In this document: in pieces, positions 16,755 to 25,280 of the stretch | Layout: each line of letters opens with the position of its first letter | How positions within the stretch are numbered: the first letter of the stretch is position 1 | NCBI GenBank assembly: GCA_023460235.1 | Contig: JAEWRE010000067.1 | Span: forward strand, 5,300-69,299 | Length of the DNA stretch: 64,000 nucleotides | Direction of reading: 5' to 3' | Origin: Bacillota bacterium | Lineage (GTDB): Bacteria > Bacillota > Clostridia > TANB77 > CAG-465 | Made by a program: the position numbers and the translations under genes | The notes under the pieces: model-generated | Told to the model about the DNA's origin: nothing | Database searches by the model: none | The model's input: the letters and a program-made list of their open reading frames with translations, nothing else

Positions 16755-18182
16755 ATGAAATTTAATAAAAAGATTTTTTTAGTTACTTTTTCTCTATCAA
16801 TTATCTCAATATTTATTATAAACTATTTAGTAATAAAAAATAGTAATAAAATGAATATTGATAAAACAATAGAAAATGAAATAAGTCAAAGTAAAACAAT
16901 GGTACAGCTTATAAAGTACATGAATAATAATTTAAATCCACTAGATACTCCAATGGATATTACAGGTTTTATTAATGGATATATTAATGTAGGTGCGTAT
17001 GAGTATTTAGAAATACTCAAAAAAGATGATTCTTCAAATTCGATTATTGTTTTTAGTAATGTAATTGATAGTGACGTTAATGAAGTAATAGATAGTATAT
17101 ACAATGATGATGGAAAAATAATAAGTAAAATAGTAAACATGAATGGAAAAGATTTATTATTTATATGTAATGGCAGCGAATCTGATTATATATTTGTTGC
17201 ATGTAAAGACATTTCAAGTATATACAATATAAATAAAATGAATATTGATCTTTTTAAGAAAATAACTCTTATCTCATATATTTTAATTGGTGTTATACTA
17301 TATTTGTTCATTTATTTATTAACTAGAAGAATAAGCAATATTAATAAAGCTTTAATAGAATTTTCAAATGGAAATTATAAAAAAAGATTGAATAGATTTG
17401 GCGATGATGAAGTAAGTATGCTTGCAAATGGGTTTAATATGATGAGCTCCTCAATAGAAAAGAATATAGATGATATTAAAGAAGAATCAAGAAATAAACA
17501 GGATTTTATTAATAATATAACTCATGAGTTAAGAACTCCACTTACATCAATTATTGGTTATTCTAGTCTTTTAGTTAATGCTAATATGACAGATAAAAAT
17601 GTTGAAAAAGAATACGCTAAAAAGATTTATGATGAGAGTATATATATAAAAAACATATCTGAAAAGCTAATGAATTTGATTATGTTAAATAATTCAAAAC
17701 AAAATTTTGAAAAGTTAAATTTATCTGAACTAATAAATAAAGTAATCTCTGAAATTAGAGAGATTGTTAAGTTTGAAAATATTGTTATAGATGATAATAT
17801 TACTGAAAATATAATAATTAATGGCGATAAGGATCTTATAAAATCATTAGTAGTAAATATAATAACAAATGCCATTAATTCATATAAGGATAATGGAAAA
17901 ATTAAAATAATGTTATATGGTAAAGGTTCGCTAAAGATTACTGATTATGGAAGAGGAATAAATAAAGATGATTTAATAAGAATTAAAGAACCTTTTTATA
18001 CCACTAATAAATCTAGAAATAAGAATTTGGGAGGATTAGGTCTAGGTCTTACTCTATGTTATAAAATAATAGGAATACATGATGGGGAGATTCAAATAAA
18101 TAGTGAACTGGGTTCTGGGACTGAAGTTATAATTAAATTTAAGGAGGAGATTGAATATGAAAATGCAAATAAAAAGAATTAG
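16755..18182 (+). CDS. Two-component sensor histidine kinase
   Basis: 475 residues. Order: membrane span 1 (about 7-27), an extracytoplasmic sensor region of about 140 residues, span 2 (around ITLISYILIGVILYLFIYLL), a HAMP linker, the HisKA domain with phosphoacceptor histidine in THELRTPLTSIIGY (near residue 256), and an ATPase domain with N box (NIITNAINSY), G1 (TDYGRGI) and G2 (GGLGLGL). It should phosphorylate the regulator encoded just upstream. It overlaps the next gene by 26 bases. The signal is unknown. Confidence 0.93.
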   Translation: MKFNKKIFLVTFSLSIISIFIINYLVIKNSNKMNIDKTIENEISQSKTMVQLIKYMNNNLNPLDTPMDITGFINGYINVGAYEYLEILKKDDSSNSIIVFSNVIDSDVNEVIDSIYNDDGKIISKIVNMNGKDLLFICNGSESDYIFVACKDISSIYNINKMNIDLFKKITLISYILIGVILYLFIYLLTRRISNINKALIEFSNGNYKKRLNRFGDDEVSMLANGFNMMSSSIEKNIDDIKEESRNKQDFINNITHELRTPLTSIIGYSSLLVNANMTDKNVEKEYAKKIYDESIYIKNISEKLMNLIMLNNSKQNFEKLNLSELINKVISEIREIVKFENIVIDDNITENIIINGDKDLIKSLVVNIITNAINSYKDNGKIKIMLYGKGSLKITDYGRGINKDDLIRIKEPFYTTNKSRNKNLGGLGLGLTLCYKIIGIHDGEIQINSELGSGTEVIIKFKEEIEYENANKKN

Positions 18183-18834
18183 CTTAAATTTAATCTTCAT
18201 TATAATACTATCTAGTTTAATAATATTAATTTTAAATATTAATTCATTTATTCCAGATTATAAAAATGTAGCAGTAGAACACACAAATGATAATGCTTCT
18301 ATGAAAACATCGAATTATATAACTAGAAAAAGTGATTACTCTAAGCATATCACAATTGATGATTCTTTACATGAATCATATTATGATATATTAAAAAAAG
18401 AAGTATTTATTAAAATTAAATCATATATAAAAGCGTATTATGATATTGAACTTTTAAATAAAGATTTATATTATTATGAAACTTATAGAACTGATCTTGG
18501 AGTTACTAATTATCTTTTATACTATACTGATAAAGAAGGTGTTACTGTTATTTTTACTGATGATGGAAAAAATATACAAATTGATTGTGGAAATAGATTT
18601 TATAAGGGTTCTAGTAAAGATATAGAAGGTTATGAAAAAAATAAGATAATAAATGATATAGAAAATGTAGTAAGAAGTATAAATATAGACGTACTAAATA
18701 ATTTTAAGACAGGTACTTTTTCTAATATAAGCGATTCTAGTATGTATGCATTAGAAGATGTGAGTAAAAACACTGTCATATATTATGATGGTATAAAAAA
18801 TAAAATTTGTGGCATTATTTACGGATTTAAATAA
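18157..18834 (+). CDS. Membrane-anchored extracytoplasmic protein linked to the two-component system
   Basis: 225 residues from ATG 18157, 9 bases after AAGGAGG. A single N-terminal hydrophobic segment (about residues 8-27, LNLIFIIILSSLIILIL) anchors a mixed polar domain predicted outside the cell. It begins inside the kinase gene (26-base overlap), so translation is probably coupled. I do not recognise its family; accessory proteins in such positions often modulate the kinase, but that is inference. Confidence 0.6.
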   Translation: MKMQIKRISLNLIFIIILSSLIILILNINSFIPDYKNVAVEHTNDNASMKTSNYITRKSDYSKHITIDDSLHESYYDILKKEVFIKIKSYIKAYYDIELLNKDLYYYETYRTDLGVTNYLLYYTDKEGVTVIFTDDGKNIQIDCGNRFYKGSSKDIEGYEKNKIINDIENVVRSINIDVLNNFKTGTFSNISDSSMYALEDVSKNTVIYYDGIKNKICGIIYGFK

Positions 18835-18903
18835 TACTTCTGGAACACTCTATTTCTCTTATAATCTTGTCATATATAAATATATAAGTTGAAATTATTA
18901 AAC

Positions 18904-18932
18904 TTGATTTTATATTAACTTTGATGTATAAT
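18904..18932 (+). promoter_or_regulatory. Promoter of murE and ureohydrolase genes
   Basis: TTGATT (18904-18909), 17-base spacer, TATAAT (18927-18932), about 38 bases before murE. Confidence 0.65.
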
Positions 18933-18969
18933 AACAAAGTAGCCGTGAGGCAAGTAGAGGGGGATTAAT

Positions 18970-20511
18970 TTGTTAAAGTACAGTATAAAAGATTATATTA
19001 ATGTTTTAGAAAAAGAAAATCAAATAATTGATATAATTGATTGTGAAAAAATATATAAAGAAAAAATTGAACTATTATCATATAATTCAACTGAAGTTGA
19101 AGAAAATACATTATTTGTATGTAAAGGTTTTGGTAATAATTTTAAAGAAGAGTATTTAAGAGATGCTAAAAAATATGGAGCTATAGCTTATGTAAGTGAA
19201 AAAAAATATGATATTGATTTACCATGTATAATTGTTAAAGATGCATTTGCGTCACTTAGCATTCTGGGTAATTTATATTATAATGAGCCTGCAGAAGATA
19301 TGAATGTTATAGGTATTACAGGAACAAAGGGAAAATCTACAACAGCTTACTATATAAAATACATATTAGATGAATATTCAAGAGCAACTCTAAAAAATGA
19401 TATTGCAATAATTTCTTCTATTGATACATATGATGGTGTAGAAAAGTTTGAATCACATATTACAACACCAGAATCTCTTGATATATACAAACATTTACAC
19501 AATGCTAAAGAAAGTAATATAGATAGTCTTGTAATGGAAGTTTCCTCACAATCGTTAAAAATTGGAAGAGTACATTCATTAAAATTTGATATAGGATTGT
19601 TTTTAAATATTTCAGAAGATCATATAAGTCAAATTGAACATAGTGATTTTGAAGATTATTTTTCTTCTAAATTAAAAATATTTGCTAATACTGATGTTGC
19701 ATGTATAAATATGGATTCAGATATGTTTGATAGAATTAGAGATACTGCAAATAATGACTCTAAGAAAGTAATAACTTTTTCTTGTAAAAACATTGAAGCT
19801 GATATTTTCGCATATAACATAAGAAAAGATGGATTTAATACAGTATTTAATGTTAGAACACCATCTTATGATAGAGAGTTTGTTCTTACTATGCCTGGAT
19901 TGTTTAATGTTGAAAATGCTTTAGCTGCAATATCTGTTGCATATGTGATGGAAATACCAGATAAATATATATATGTTGGTCTTGAAAAAGCAAGATCAAG
20001 TGGAAGAATGGAAGTATATCATTCAAAAGACGAAAAGATAATAACTCTAGTTGACTATGCACATAATAAGTTATCTTTTGAAAAACTTTATGAGTCTACA
20101 AAAAGTGAATATCCAGATAGAAAAATAGTTACTGTATTTGGATGTCCAGGTAAAAAATCATATTTAAGAAGAAGATATCTGGGGTTACTTGCTGGTGAAA
20201 ATTCTGATATGATATATTTAACCGCAGAAGATCCAGGATATGAGCCTGTTGAAGATATAAGCAAAGAAATTGCTAAGTATGTTGAAGAATATACTAAAAA
20301 TTATGAAATGATAGAAGATAGAGGCGAAGCAATAAAAGCTGCCGTTGAATATGCAAAAAAACAAGAAGGAAAAACGATAATACTAATTACAGGCAAAGGA
20401 AATGAAACAAGACAAAAAATCGGTTCAGAGTATGTACCTTGTAAAACAGATGTTGAGTACTCGTTAGAATACTTAAGAGAATATGATAAAATGATGGAGG
20501 AAAGTAAATAA
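18970..20511 (+). CDS. murE: MurE-type UDP-MurNAc-tripeptide ligase
   Basis: 513 residues, TTG start after GAGGGGGA. Three Mur-ligase domains are visible: N-terminal UDP-binding, central ATPase with GITGTKGKSTTAYY (about residues 114-127) and the LVMEVSSQSL and NISEDHISQIEH motifs, and the C-terminal domain with DYAHNKLSFEKL and FGCPGKKSYLRRRYLG. The third-residue recognition loop reads TAEDPGYEP. DAP-adding enzymes carry DNPR there, so a diamino acid other than meso-DAP is likely. The ureohydrolase gene starts one base after the stop. Confidence 0.85.
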   Translation: MLKYSIKDYINVLEKENQIIDIIDCEKIYKEKIELLSYNSTEVEENTLFVCKGFGNNFKEEYLRDAKKYGAIAYVSEKKYDIDLPCIIVKDAFASLSILGNLYYNEPAEDMNVIGITGTKGKSTTAYYIKYILDEYSRATLKNDIAIISSIDTYDGVEKFESHITTPESLDIYKHLHNAKESNIDSLVMEVSSQSLKIGRVHSLKFDIGLFLNISEDHISQIEHSDFEDYFSSKLKIFANTDVACINMDSDMFDRIRDTANNDSKKVITFSCKNIEADIFAYNIRKDGFNTVFNVRTPSYDREFVLTMPGLFNVENALAAISVAYVMEIPDKYIYVGLEKARSSGRMEVYHSKDEKIITLVDYAHNKLSFEKLYESTKSEYPDRKIVTVFGCPGKKSYLRRRYLGLLAGENSDMIYLTAEDPGYEPVEDISKEIAKYVEEYTKNYEMIEDRGEAIKAAVEYAKKQEGKTIILITGKGNETRQKIGSEYVPCKTDVEYSLEYLREYDKMMEESK

Positions 20512-20512
20512 A

Positions 20513-21466
20513 ATGAAATACGAAGAGGATATGATACATTCAGGAATTGCAACATTTCTTGCAAGTGAATATGTAACACTTGATGAAGCATCAAAGTATG
20601 ATGTATCAGTAATAGGTTTACCAGTTGACATGGGACTTACATATAGAGGAGGTGCTGCAGAAGCACCAAGAAAAATAAGAGAATGCTCAATGTGGAAAAA
20701 AATAGACGGAATGGAATGCTATGATTATGATAATAGAAAATACGTAAAAACAAATGATCTAACAGTTTGTGATCTTGGTGATATGAATATATGGCATGGA
20801 GATATGGAAAAAACACAAACATTAATAAAAGAAACTATCTCAAAAGTAAGAGAGGGATCATTCCCAGTTATTCTTGGAGGAGACCACTCAATAACTTATG
20901 GTTCATTTATTGGGGTTAAAGAAGGTGGAAAATATAACAAAGTTGGTTTAATACAATTCGACGCTCATAATGATACAGAACCAGATACACCATTTTTCTC
21001 AAGAATAAATCATAGTAATCAATTTACTAATTTAATAAAAGAAGGTCATCTTGATGGTAAGGATATGCTTACCATTGGACTTAGAGGTCTATGCAATAGA
21101 GTATGGAATGATTTTGCAGAAGAAAAAGGTATAACAATTTATACTGCTAACGAGTTTAATAGAATGACTTCTGATGAAATGGTAAAAATTATAAAAGATA
21201 AGTTTGAAGGATATGACGCTGTATATGTAACATTTGATATGGATTCATTAGAAGCTGCATATAGTGAGGGAACTGGAACACCAAAATATAATGGTATAAA
21301 TGGACTTAAGGCTCTTGAAGTTTTAAGAGGTCTTAACAATATTAACGTTGTAGCATTTGATTTAGTTGAACTTAGTCCAGCTCACGACACTACAGGAATC
21401 ACCGCATTTATGGCTTGGGAAGTTTTATATAATTTCTTAGCGGTAGGTTATAAAAAAGGTAACTAA
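20513..21466 (+). CDS. Ureohydrolase (arginase/agmatinase superfamily)
   Basis: 317 residues. Manganese-ligand motifs are all present: GGDHS (about residue 121), DAHND (about 149) and FDMD (about 241), followed by GTGTPKYNG. The region after DAHND (INHSNQF) resembles the agmatinase branch more than arginases, but the substrate is not settled. Reaction: hydrolysis of a guanidino group to urea and an amine (ornithine, putrescine or similar). It starts one base after the murE stop, with GGAGG inside murE, so the two are coupled. This could link ornithine supply to peptidoglycan. Confidence 0.85.
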   Translation: MKYEEDMIHSGIATFLASEYVTLDEASKYDVSVIGLPVDMGLTYRGGAAEAPRKIRECSMWKKIDGMECYDYDNRKYVKTNDLTVCDLGDMNIWHGDMEKTQTLIKETISKVREGSFPVILGGDHSITYGSFIGVKEGGKYNKVGLIQFDAHNDTEPDTPFFSRINHSNQFTNLIKEGHLDGKDMLTIGLRGLCNRVWNDFAEEKGITIYTANEFNRMTSDEMVKIIKDKFEGYDAVYVTFDMDSLEAAYSEGTGTPKYNGINGLKALEVLRGLNNINVVAFDLVELSPAHDTTGITAFMAWEVLYNFLAVGYKKGN

Positions 21467-21516
21467 TCTATAAAATATATAGAGAGATTTAAAACTCTTA
21501 AAAGGGGAGATGGAAA

Positions 21517-22059
21517 ATGAATAAATTAAATATTGTAGGAATAAGTGGAAGCTTAAGAATGGGCTCATATAACACTAGAGTTTTACAAAATATTAAAGAA
21601 CTTTTTTCAAATGAAATTAATCTTGAAATTGTTGATATATCTGGATTACCTTTATATAATGAAGATATTGATGAAAAAAATGTAGAAAGTGTTATGATAT
21701 TAAAAGAAAAGATAGCAAATTCTGATGGTGTAATTATTGCTACACCAGAATACAACTTTTCAATACCAGGTGTACTAAAAAATGCACTAGATTGGGTTTC
21801 AAAGGGAGATGTAAAACCTCTTAATGATAAAAAGGTTGCTATATTAAGTGCATCTTTAGGTTTCTTAGGTGGTTCTAGAGTGCAATATCATTTAAGACAG
21901 GTTTTACTTTGCTTAAATTCTGATGTTATTAGGGGACCTGAAGTATTTATTGGCAGTGTTTATAATAAAATAGATGAAAATGGAAAACTAATCGATGAAG
22001 GAACAATAAACATAACAAAAGAGTTAATTGCAAATCTAATATCAAAAATTAAATCTTAA
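21517..22059 (+). CDS. NADPH-dependent FMN reductase family protein
   Basis: 180 residues with a flavodoxin-like fold: GISGSLRMGSYNTRVLQNI at the FMN phosphate loop and VIIATPEYNFSIPGVLKNALDWVS, the signature of the NADPH-dependent FMN/quinone/chromate reductases (YieF/ChrR type). It reduces FMN, quinones or similar acceptors; the natural one is unknown. AGGGGAGA precedes the ATG. Three tandem copies of AAATCTT (22051-22071) cover its end. Confidence 0.88.
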   Translation: MNKLNIVGISGSLRMGSYNTRVLQNIKELFSNEINLEIVDISGLPLYNEDIDEKNVESVMILKEKIANSDGVIIATPEYNFSIPGVLKNALDWVSKGDVKPLNDKKVAILSASLGFLGGSRVQYHLRQVLLCLNSDVIRGPEVFIGSVYNKIDENGKLIDEGTINITKELIANLISKIKS

Positions 22060-22071
22060 ATCTTAAATCTT
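22051..22071. repeat. Triple AAATCTT tandem repeat
   Basis: Three head-to-tail copies of AAATCTT. The first contains the last codons and stop of the FMN reductase. Probably a simple slippage repeat. Confidence 0.6.
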
Positions 22072-22152
22072 AAATACACATATTATAAAGTGATGTAAAG
22101 TAAATTTGCACAAATTCAAAAGCATTTTTATTTACTAATTTTATTAAAAATT

Positions 22153-22180
22153 ATATAATTACCAAAGGAGGTAATTATAT
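22153..22180. promoter_or_regulatory. 11-bp perfect inverted repeat enclosing the XRE gene ribosome binding site
   Basis: ATATAATTACC (22153-22163) and GGTAATTATAT (22170-22180) are exact reverse complements separated by AAAGGA. The AAAGGAGG site lies in the loop and right arm, and the right arm ends in the start codon. It could be an operator for the encoded regulator or an mRNA hairpin limiting its translation. Confidence 0.6.
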
Positions 22181-22592
22181 GTTACTTGGAGATAAATTAT
22201 TAAGGTTAAGAAAAGAAAAAAATATAACTCAAGAAACTGTTGCTGAGGTAATAGGAGTAACGAGGCAAACAATATCCAATTGGGAGCTTAATCAAACAAC
22301 ACCAGATTTAGATCAAGCAATGAAAATTTCAGGACTATACAATATTAGTTTAGATGAATTAATAGAAAATAATAATAAAAAAGAAGTTGAGTGTAATAAT
22401 GAACCTGAGATAAGTAATACTGAAAAACTTGCTGGTTTTTTATTAAAGGTATTAAAAGTGTTTTTGATATTTTTAGTTGCATCAATAGTAATATTTGTAA
22501 TTATAGTTATGTTAGGCTTAATTAGTTATAAAAGTATTTCTGGAAGTGGAAATGTAAAGATTACTGAGTCTATTGAAAATATAAGTAATTAG
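22179..22592 (+). CDS. XRE-family transcriptional regulator with C-terminal membrane segment
   Basis: 137 residues. The N-terminal Cro/CI helix-turn-helix (about residues 6-60) includes LRKEKNITQETVAEVIGVTRQTISNWELNQ. An acidic linker follows, and then a strong hydrophobic segment (about 93-118, VLKVFLIFLVASIVIFVIIVMLGLI), so the regulator is probably tethered to the membrane. The start codon lies within an inverted repeat that may be its own operator. A terminator follows. Target genes unknown. Confidence 0.87.
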   Translation: MLLGDKLLRLRKEKNITQETVAEVIGVTRQTISNWELNQTTPDLDQAMKISGLYNISLDELIENNNKKEVECNNEPEISNTEKLAGFLLKVLKVFLIFLVASIVIFVIIVMLGLISYKSISGSGNVKITESIENISN

Positions 22593-22620
22593 TTTTTACT
22601 ATAAATATTAAAAGATAAAA

Positions 22621-22654
22621 AAATAACCTCAGGTATTAATACCTTGAGGTTATT
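22621..22654. terminator. Bidirectional intrinsic terminator
   Basis: AATAACCTCA-GGTAT and ATACC-T-TGAGGTTATT form a long hairpin with one bulge, between the convergent XRE and Lon-like genes. Confidence 0.75.
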
Positions 22655-22668
22655 CTTTCTTAATTTAA

Positions 22669-25104
22669 TTAGTTTGTAAAGTTGTTATATTTTACACTTT
22701 TTTCAGCGTATTTTTTTAATTTTTCAGATACAAGATAGTTAATGCTATCTTTTTCATATTCGCCATTATCTTGAATAGTTCCAGCTTTTATATCTGTTAA
22801 TATTTCAATACCTTCATCAATTGTTGCTACTGGATATATATGGAATAGTCCATTTTCTATTGCTTCAATAACTTCACTATTTAAAGTTAAATTTTTAATG
22901 TTTTGGTAAGGTATTAAAACACCATTTTCACCATTTAATCCTTTATCTTTGCAAACTTTAAAGAAACCTTCTATTTTATCTGTAACTCCGCCAATAGGTT
23001 GAATTTCACCTTTTTGATTTACAGATCCTGTAACAGCAAGGCTTTGTTTTATTGGTACTCCTGATAAACTTGAAAGTATTGCATAAAGTTCAGTAGAAGA
23101 TGCACTATCACCATCAACACCATTATATAATTGTTCGAAACAAATACTTGCAGTAAGAGATAGAGGCATGTCTTGTGCAAACTTTTCACCAATGTAAGCA
23201 GAAAGAATAAATACACCTTTTGAATGTGTTGTACCACTCATGGATACTTCACGTTCAATATTAATTACACCACTTTTGCCAATAAAGGTATTAGCCGTAA
23301 TTCTAACAGGTTTACCAAAACTGCAATCTCCATTCATCAAAATTGTAAGGCCGTTTATTTGACCTACTGTAGTACCTGAAGTAGATATCATTATATCACC
23401 TTCATTGATCATTGAATTCAAGTTATCACTAAATTTAGAAAATCTATCAAATTTTGTTGTCACTGCTTTTTTCACTTCAACAGAAGAGACAATTTTCTTC
23501 TTAGAATTTTTTGCAATTGAACTAGCTTCAATGCATAAATCTGCAATATCTTGCATTATAGCTGTTAATTTGTTTTTACTATTTGCTATTCTAGAACTAG
23601 ACTCAATTACTTCTGTTACACCATCTAAGTTAAAAGGTAGTAAACCATATTGCTTAGTACAATATGCAACAAATCTAGAAAGTTTATCGATATTTTCTTT
23701 ATTTCTATCATAATAATCATCAAAATCAGCTTTTACTTTAAATAACTTTTTAAAATCAGTATCAAGAGTACAAAGCTGTTGATAATTCATTTCAGAACCA
23801 ATTAAAACTACTTCTATTGATACTGGAATAGGTTCTGGTTTTAAAGTTACAACAGTAACAGGCTGAGATATATCTCTTGAACTATCTATTGATAATTCTT
23901 GATTTCTAAGAACTCTTTTAAATGCTTCCCATGTTGGCATACTAGTAAGTAAATCTTTAATATTTACTATTAGGTAACCACCATTTGCTTTATGAATAAG
24001 GCCTGGTTTTAACATCTTGTAATCAGTTTTAATAGCTCCGCCAAGAGTTTCAAATTCAAGTTTTCCAAATAAGTCAAAGTAATTAGGATTTTTACAAAGT
24101 ACCACAGGAGCATGTGCTAATTTATCGTTATCAACGATAAGGTTTACTCTATAATTTTCCCAAGGCTTTGTGCTAATTTTTTGAAATTGAGGCGGCATCA
24201 TATTAGAAGGATAAGGCTGATTTGGAATCTTACTATTTTTATTAGCTTCATCATAAATCTTAAATTGTTCAATATTATTTACAACATCACTTTGAATAGA
24301 ATATAAAAAATTTTGTATTTTTAAGTTCTTTTTATATTTTATTTTTAAGTCACTCATACATTGAGTAACTGCAAAAGTAGCAACATTTGATTGCCATTCT
24401 GCTATTACATTTTCACATTTTTTATCAAGTAAGTCTAAATCTTTTAAAACCTTTAAAGTTTGTTCTTGTATTTTAGGACTCTTTTCTTCAAAAGCTTTTT
24501 TTGTATTTTCATCAAGTAAATTAAAATCAGTTTCATTTAAAATTACTCCGTTATGAACGGGAGAGAAGTATATACCATTTTCAGTGTTTCTTACTTTAAA
24601 TCCTTGCTCATATGCGCTTTTATCAAAATCTTTCATCATAGTTTCTTTAAGTTTAGCATATCTATCTGTGATGTTTTTCTTTTCCTTTTCAAACATATCA
24701 CCAGATAAATCTTTAGATAATCTATCAAGAAGTTTTGATATAAATCTATTCATATCTTGTCTAAATTCAGTACCCATTCCAGGTTCTAATCCAATACTTA
24801 TAGGTTCGTTAGGATTTTCAAAATTATATATATAACAATAGTCCTTTGGGACTGGCTGTTTTTGGCTCAATTTATTTACAATTGATAAAACAAAATTTGT
24901 TTTTCCTATACCTGGATTTCCACTTACAAATAGATTAAAACCTTTTTGTTCAATTTGTATAGCAGAATATATAGCATTTAAAGCTCTTTCTTGACCTATA
25001 ATTCCATTGAAAGGTTCTAATTCATTGGTACTAGAAAAATTTAACTTTCCTAAATCACTTGTATTTTTTAATTCATTTATATTTAATTCTTTTATTTTTT
25101 CCAT
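22669..25104 (-). CDS. Lon-family ATP-dependent protease (AAA_32/LonC type)
   Basis: 811 residues. The N-terminal ATPase has Walker A SGNPGIGKTN (residues 61-70) and the YCYIYNFENPNEPISIGL stretch typical of AAA_32 Lon-like proteins. A long helical insertion follows. The C-terminal Lon protease domain has the serine in VDGDSASSTELYAILSSLSG (about residue 665) and lysine in GGVTDKIEGFF (about 709), the Ser-Lys dyad. It degrades proteins in the cytoplasm; substrates unknown. ATG after GGAGG. Distinct from housekeeping LonA in its ATPase part. Confidence 0.9.
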   Translation of the reverse strand: MEKIKELNINELKNTSDLGKLNFSSTNELEPFNGIIGQERALNAIYSAIQIEQKGFNLFVSGNPGIGKTNFVLSIVNKLSQKQPVPKDYCYIYNFENPNEPISIGLEPGMGTEFRQDMNRFISKLLDRLSKDLSGDMFEKEKKNITDRYAKLKETMMKDFDKSAYEQGFKVRNTENGIYFSPVHNGVILNETDFNLLDENTKKAFEEKSPKIQEQTLKVLKDLDLLDKKCENVIAEWQSNVATFAVTQCMSDLKIKYKKNLKIQNFLYSIQSDVVNNIEQFKIYDEANKNSKIPNQPYPSNMMPPQFQKISTKPWENYRVNLIVDNDKLAHAPVVLCKNPNYFDLFGKLEFETLGGAIKTDYKMLKPGLIHKANGGYLIVNIKDLLTSMPTWEAFKRVLRNQELSIDSSRDISQPVTVVTLKPEPIPVSIEVVLIGSEMNYQQLCTLDTDFKKLFKVKADFDDYYDRNKENIDKLSRFVAYCTKQYGLLPFNLDGVTEVIESSSRIANSKNKLTAIMQDIADLCIEASSIAKNSKKKIVSSVEVKKAVTTKFDRFSKFSDNLNSMINEGDIMISTSGTTVGQINGLTILMNGDCSFGKPVRITANTFIGKSGVINIEREVSMSGTTHSKGVFILSAYIGEKFAQDMPLSLTASICFEQLYNGVDGDSASSTELYAILSSLSGVPIKQSLAVTGSVNQKGEIQPIGGVTDKIEGFFKVCKDKGLNGENGVLIPYQNIKNLTLNSEVIEAIENGLFHIYPVATIDEGIEILTDIKAGTIQDNGEYEKDSINYLVSEKLKKYAEKSVKYNNFTN

Positions 25105-25280
25105 GGTTCCTCCAATTTCTTTTGTACTATTATTTTGTATCTATATTGTATTATATATAAAAAAATTATTCAAGTAAATGAAGAAAAAAATCGAAAAATA
25201 AAAAATTATAAATTTAGATTATAATGTTGAAAAAAATAAAGTTATAATATAAAATGTAATATTAAAGAGAGGTTTTACAT

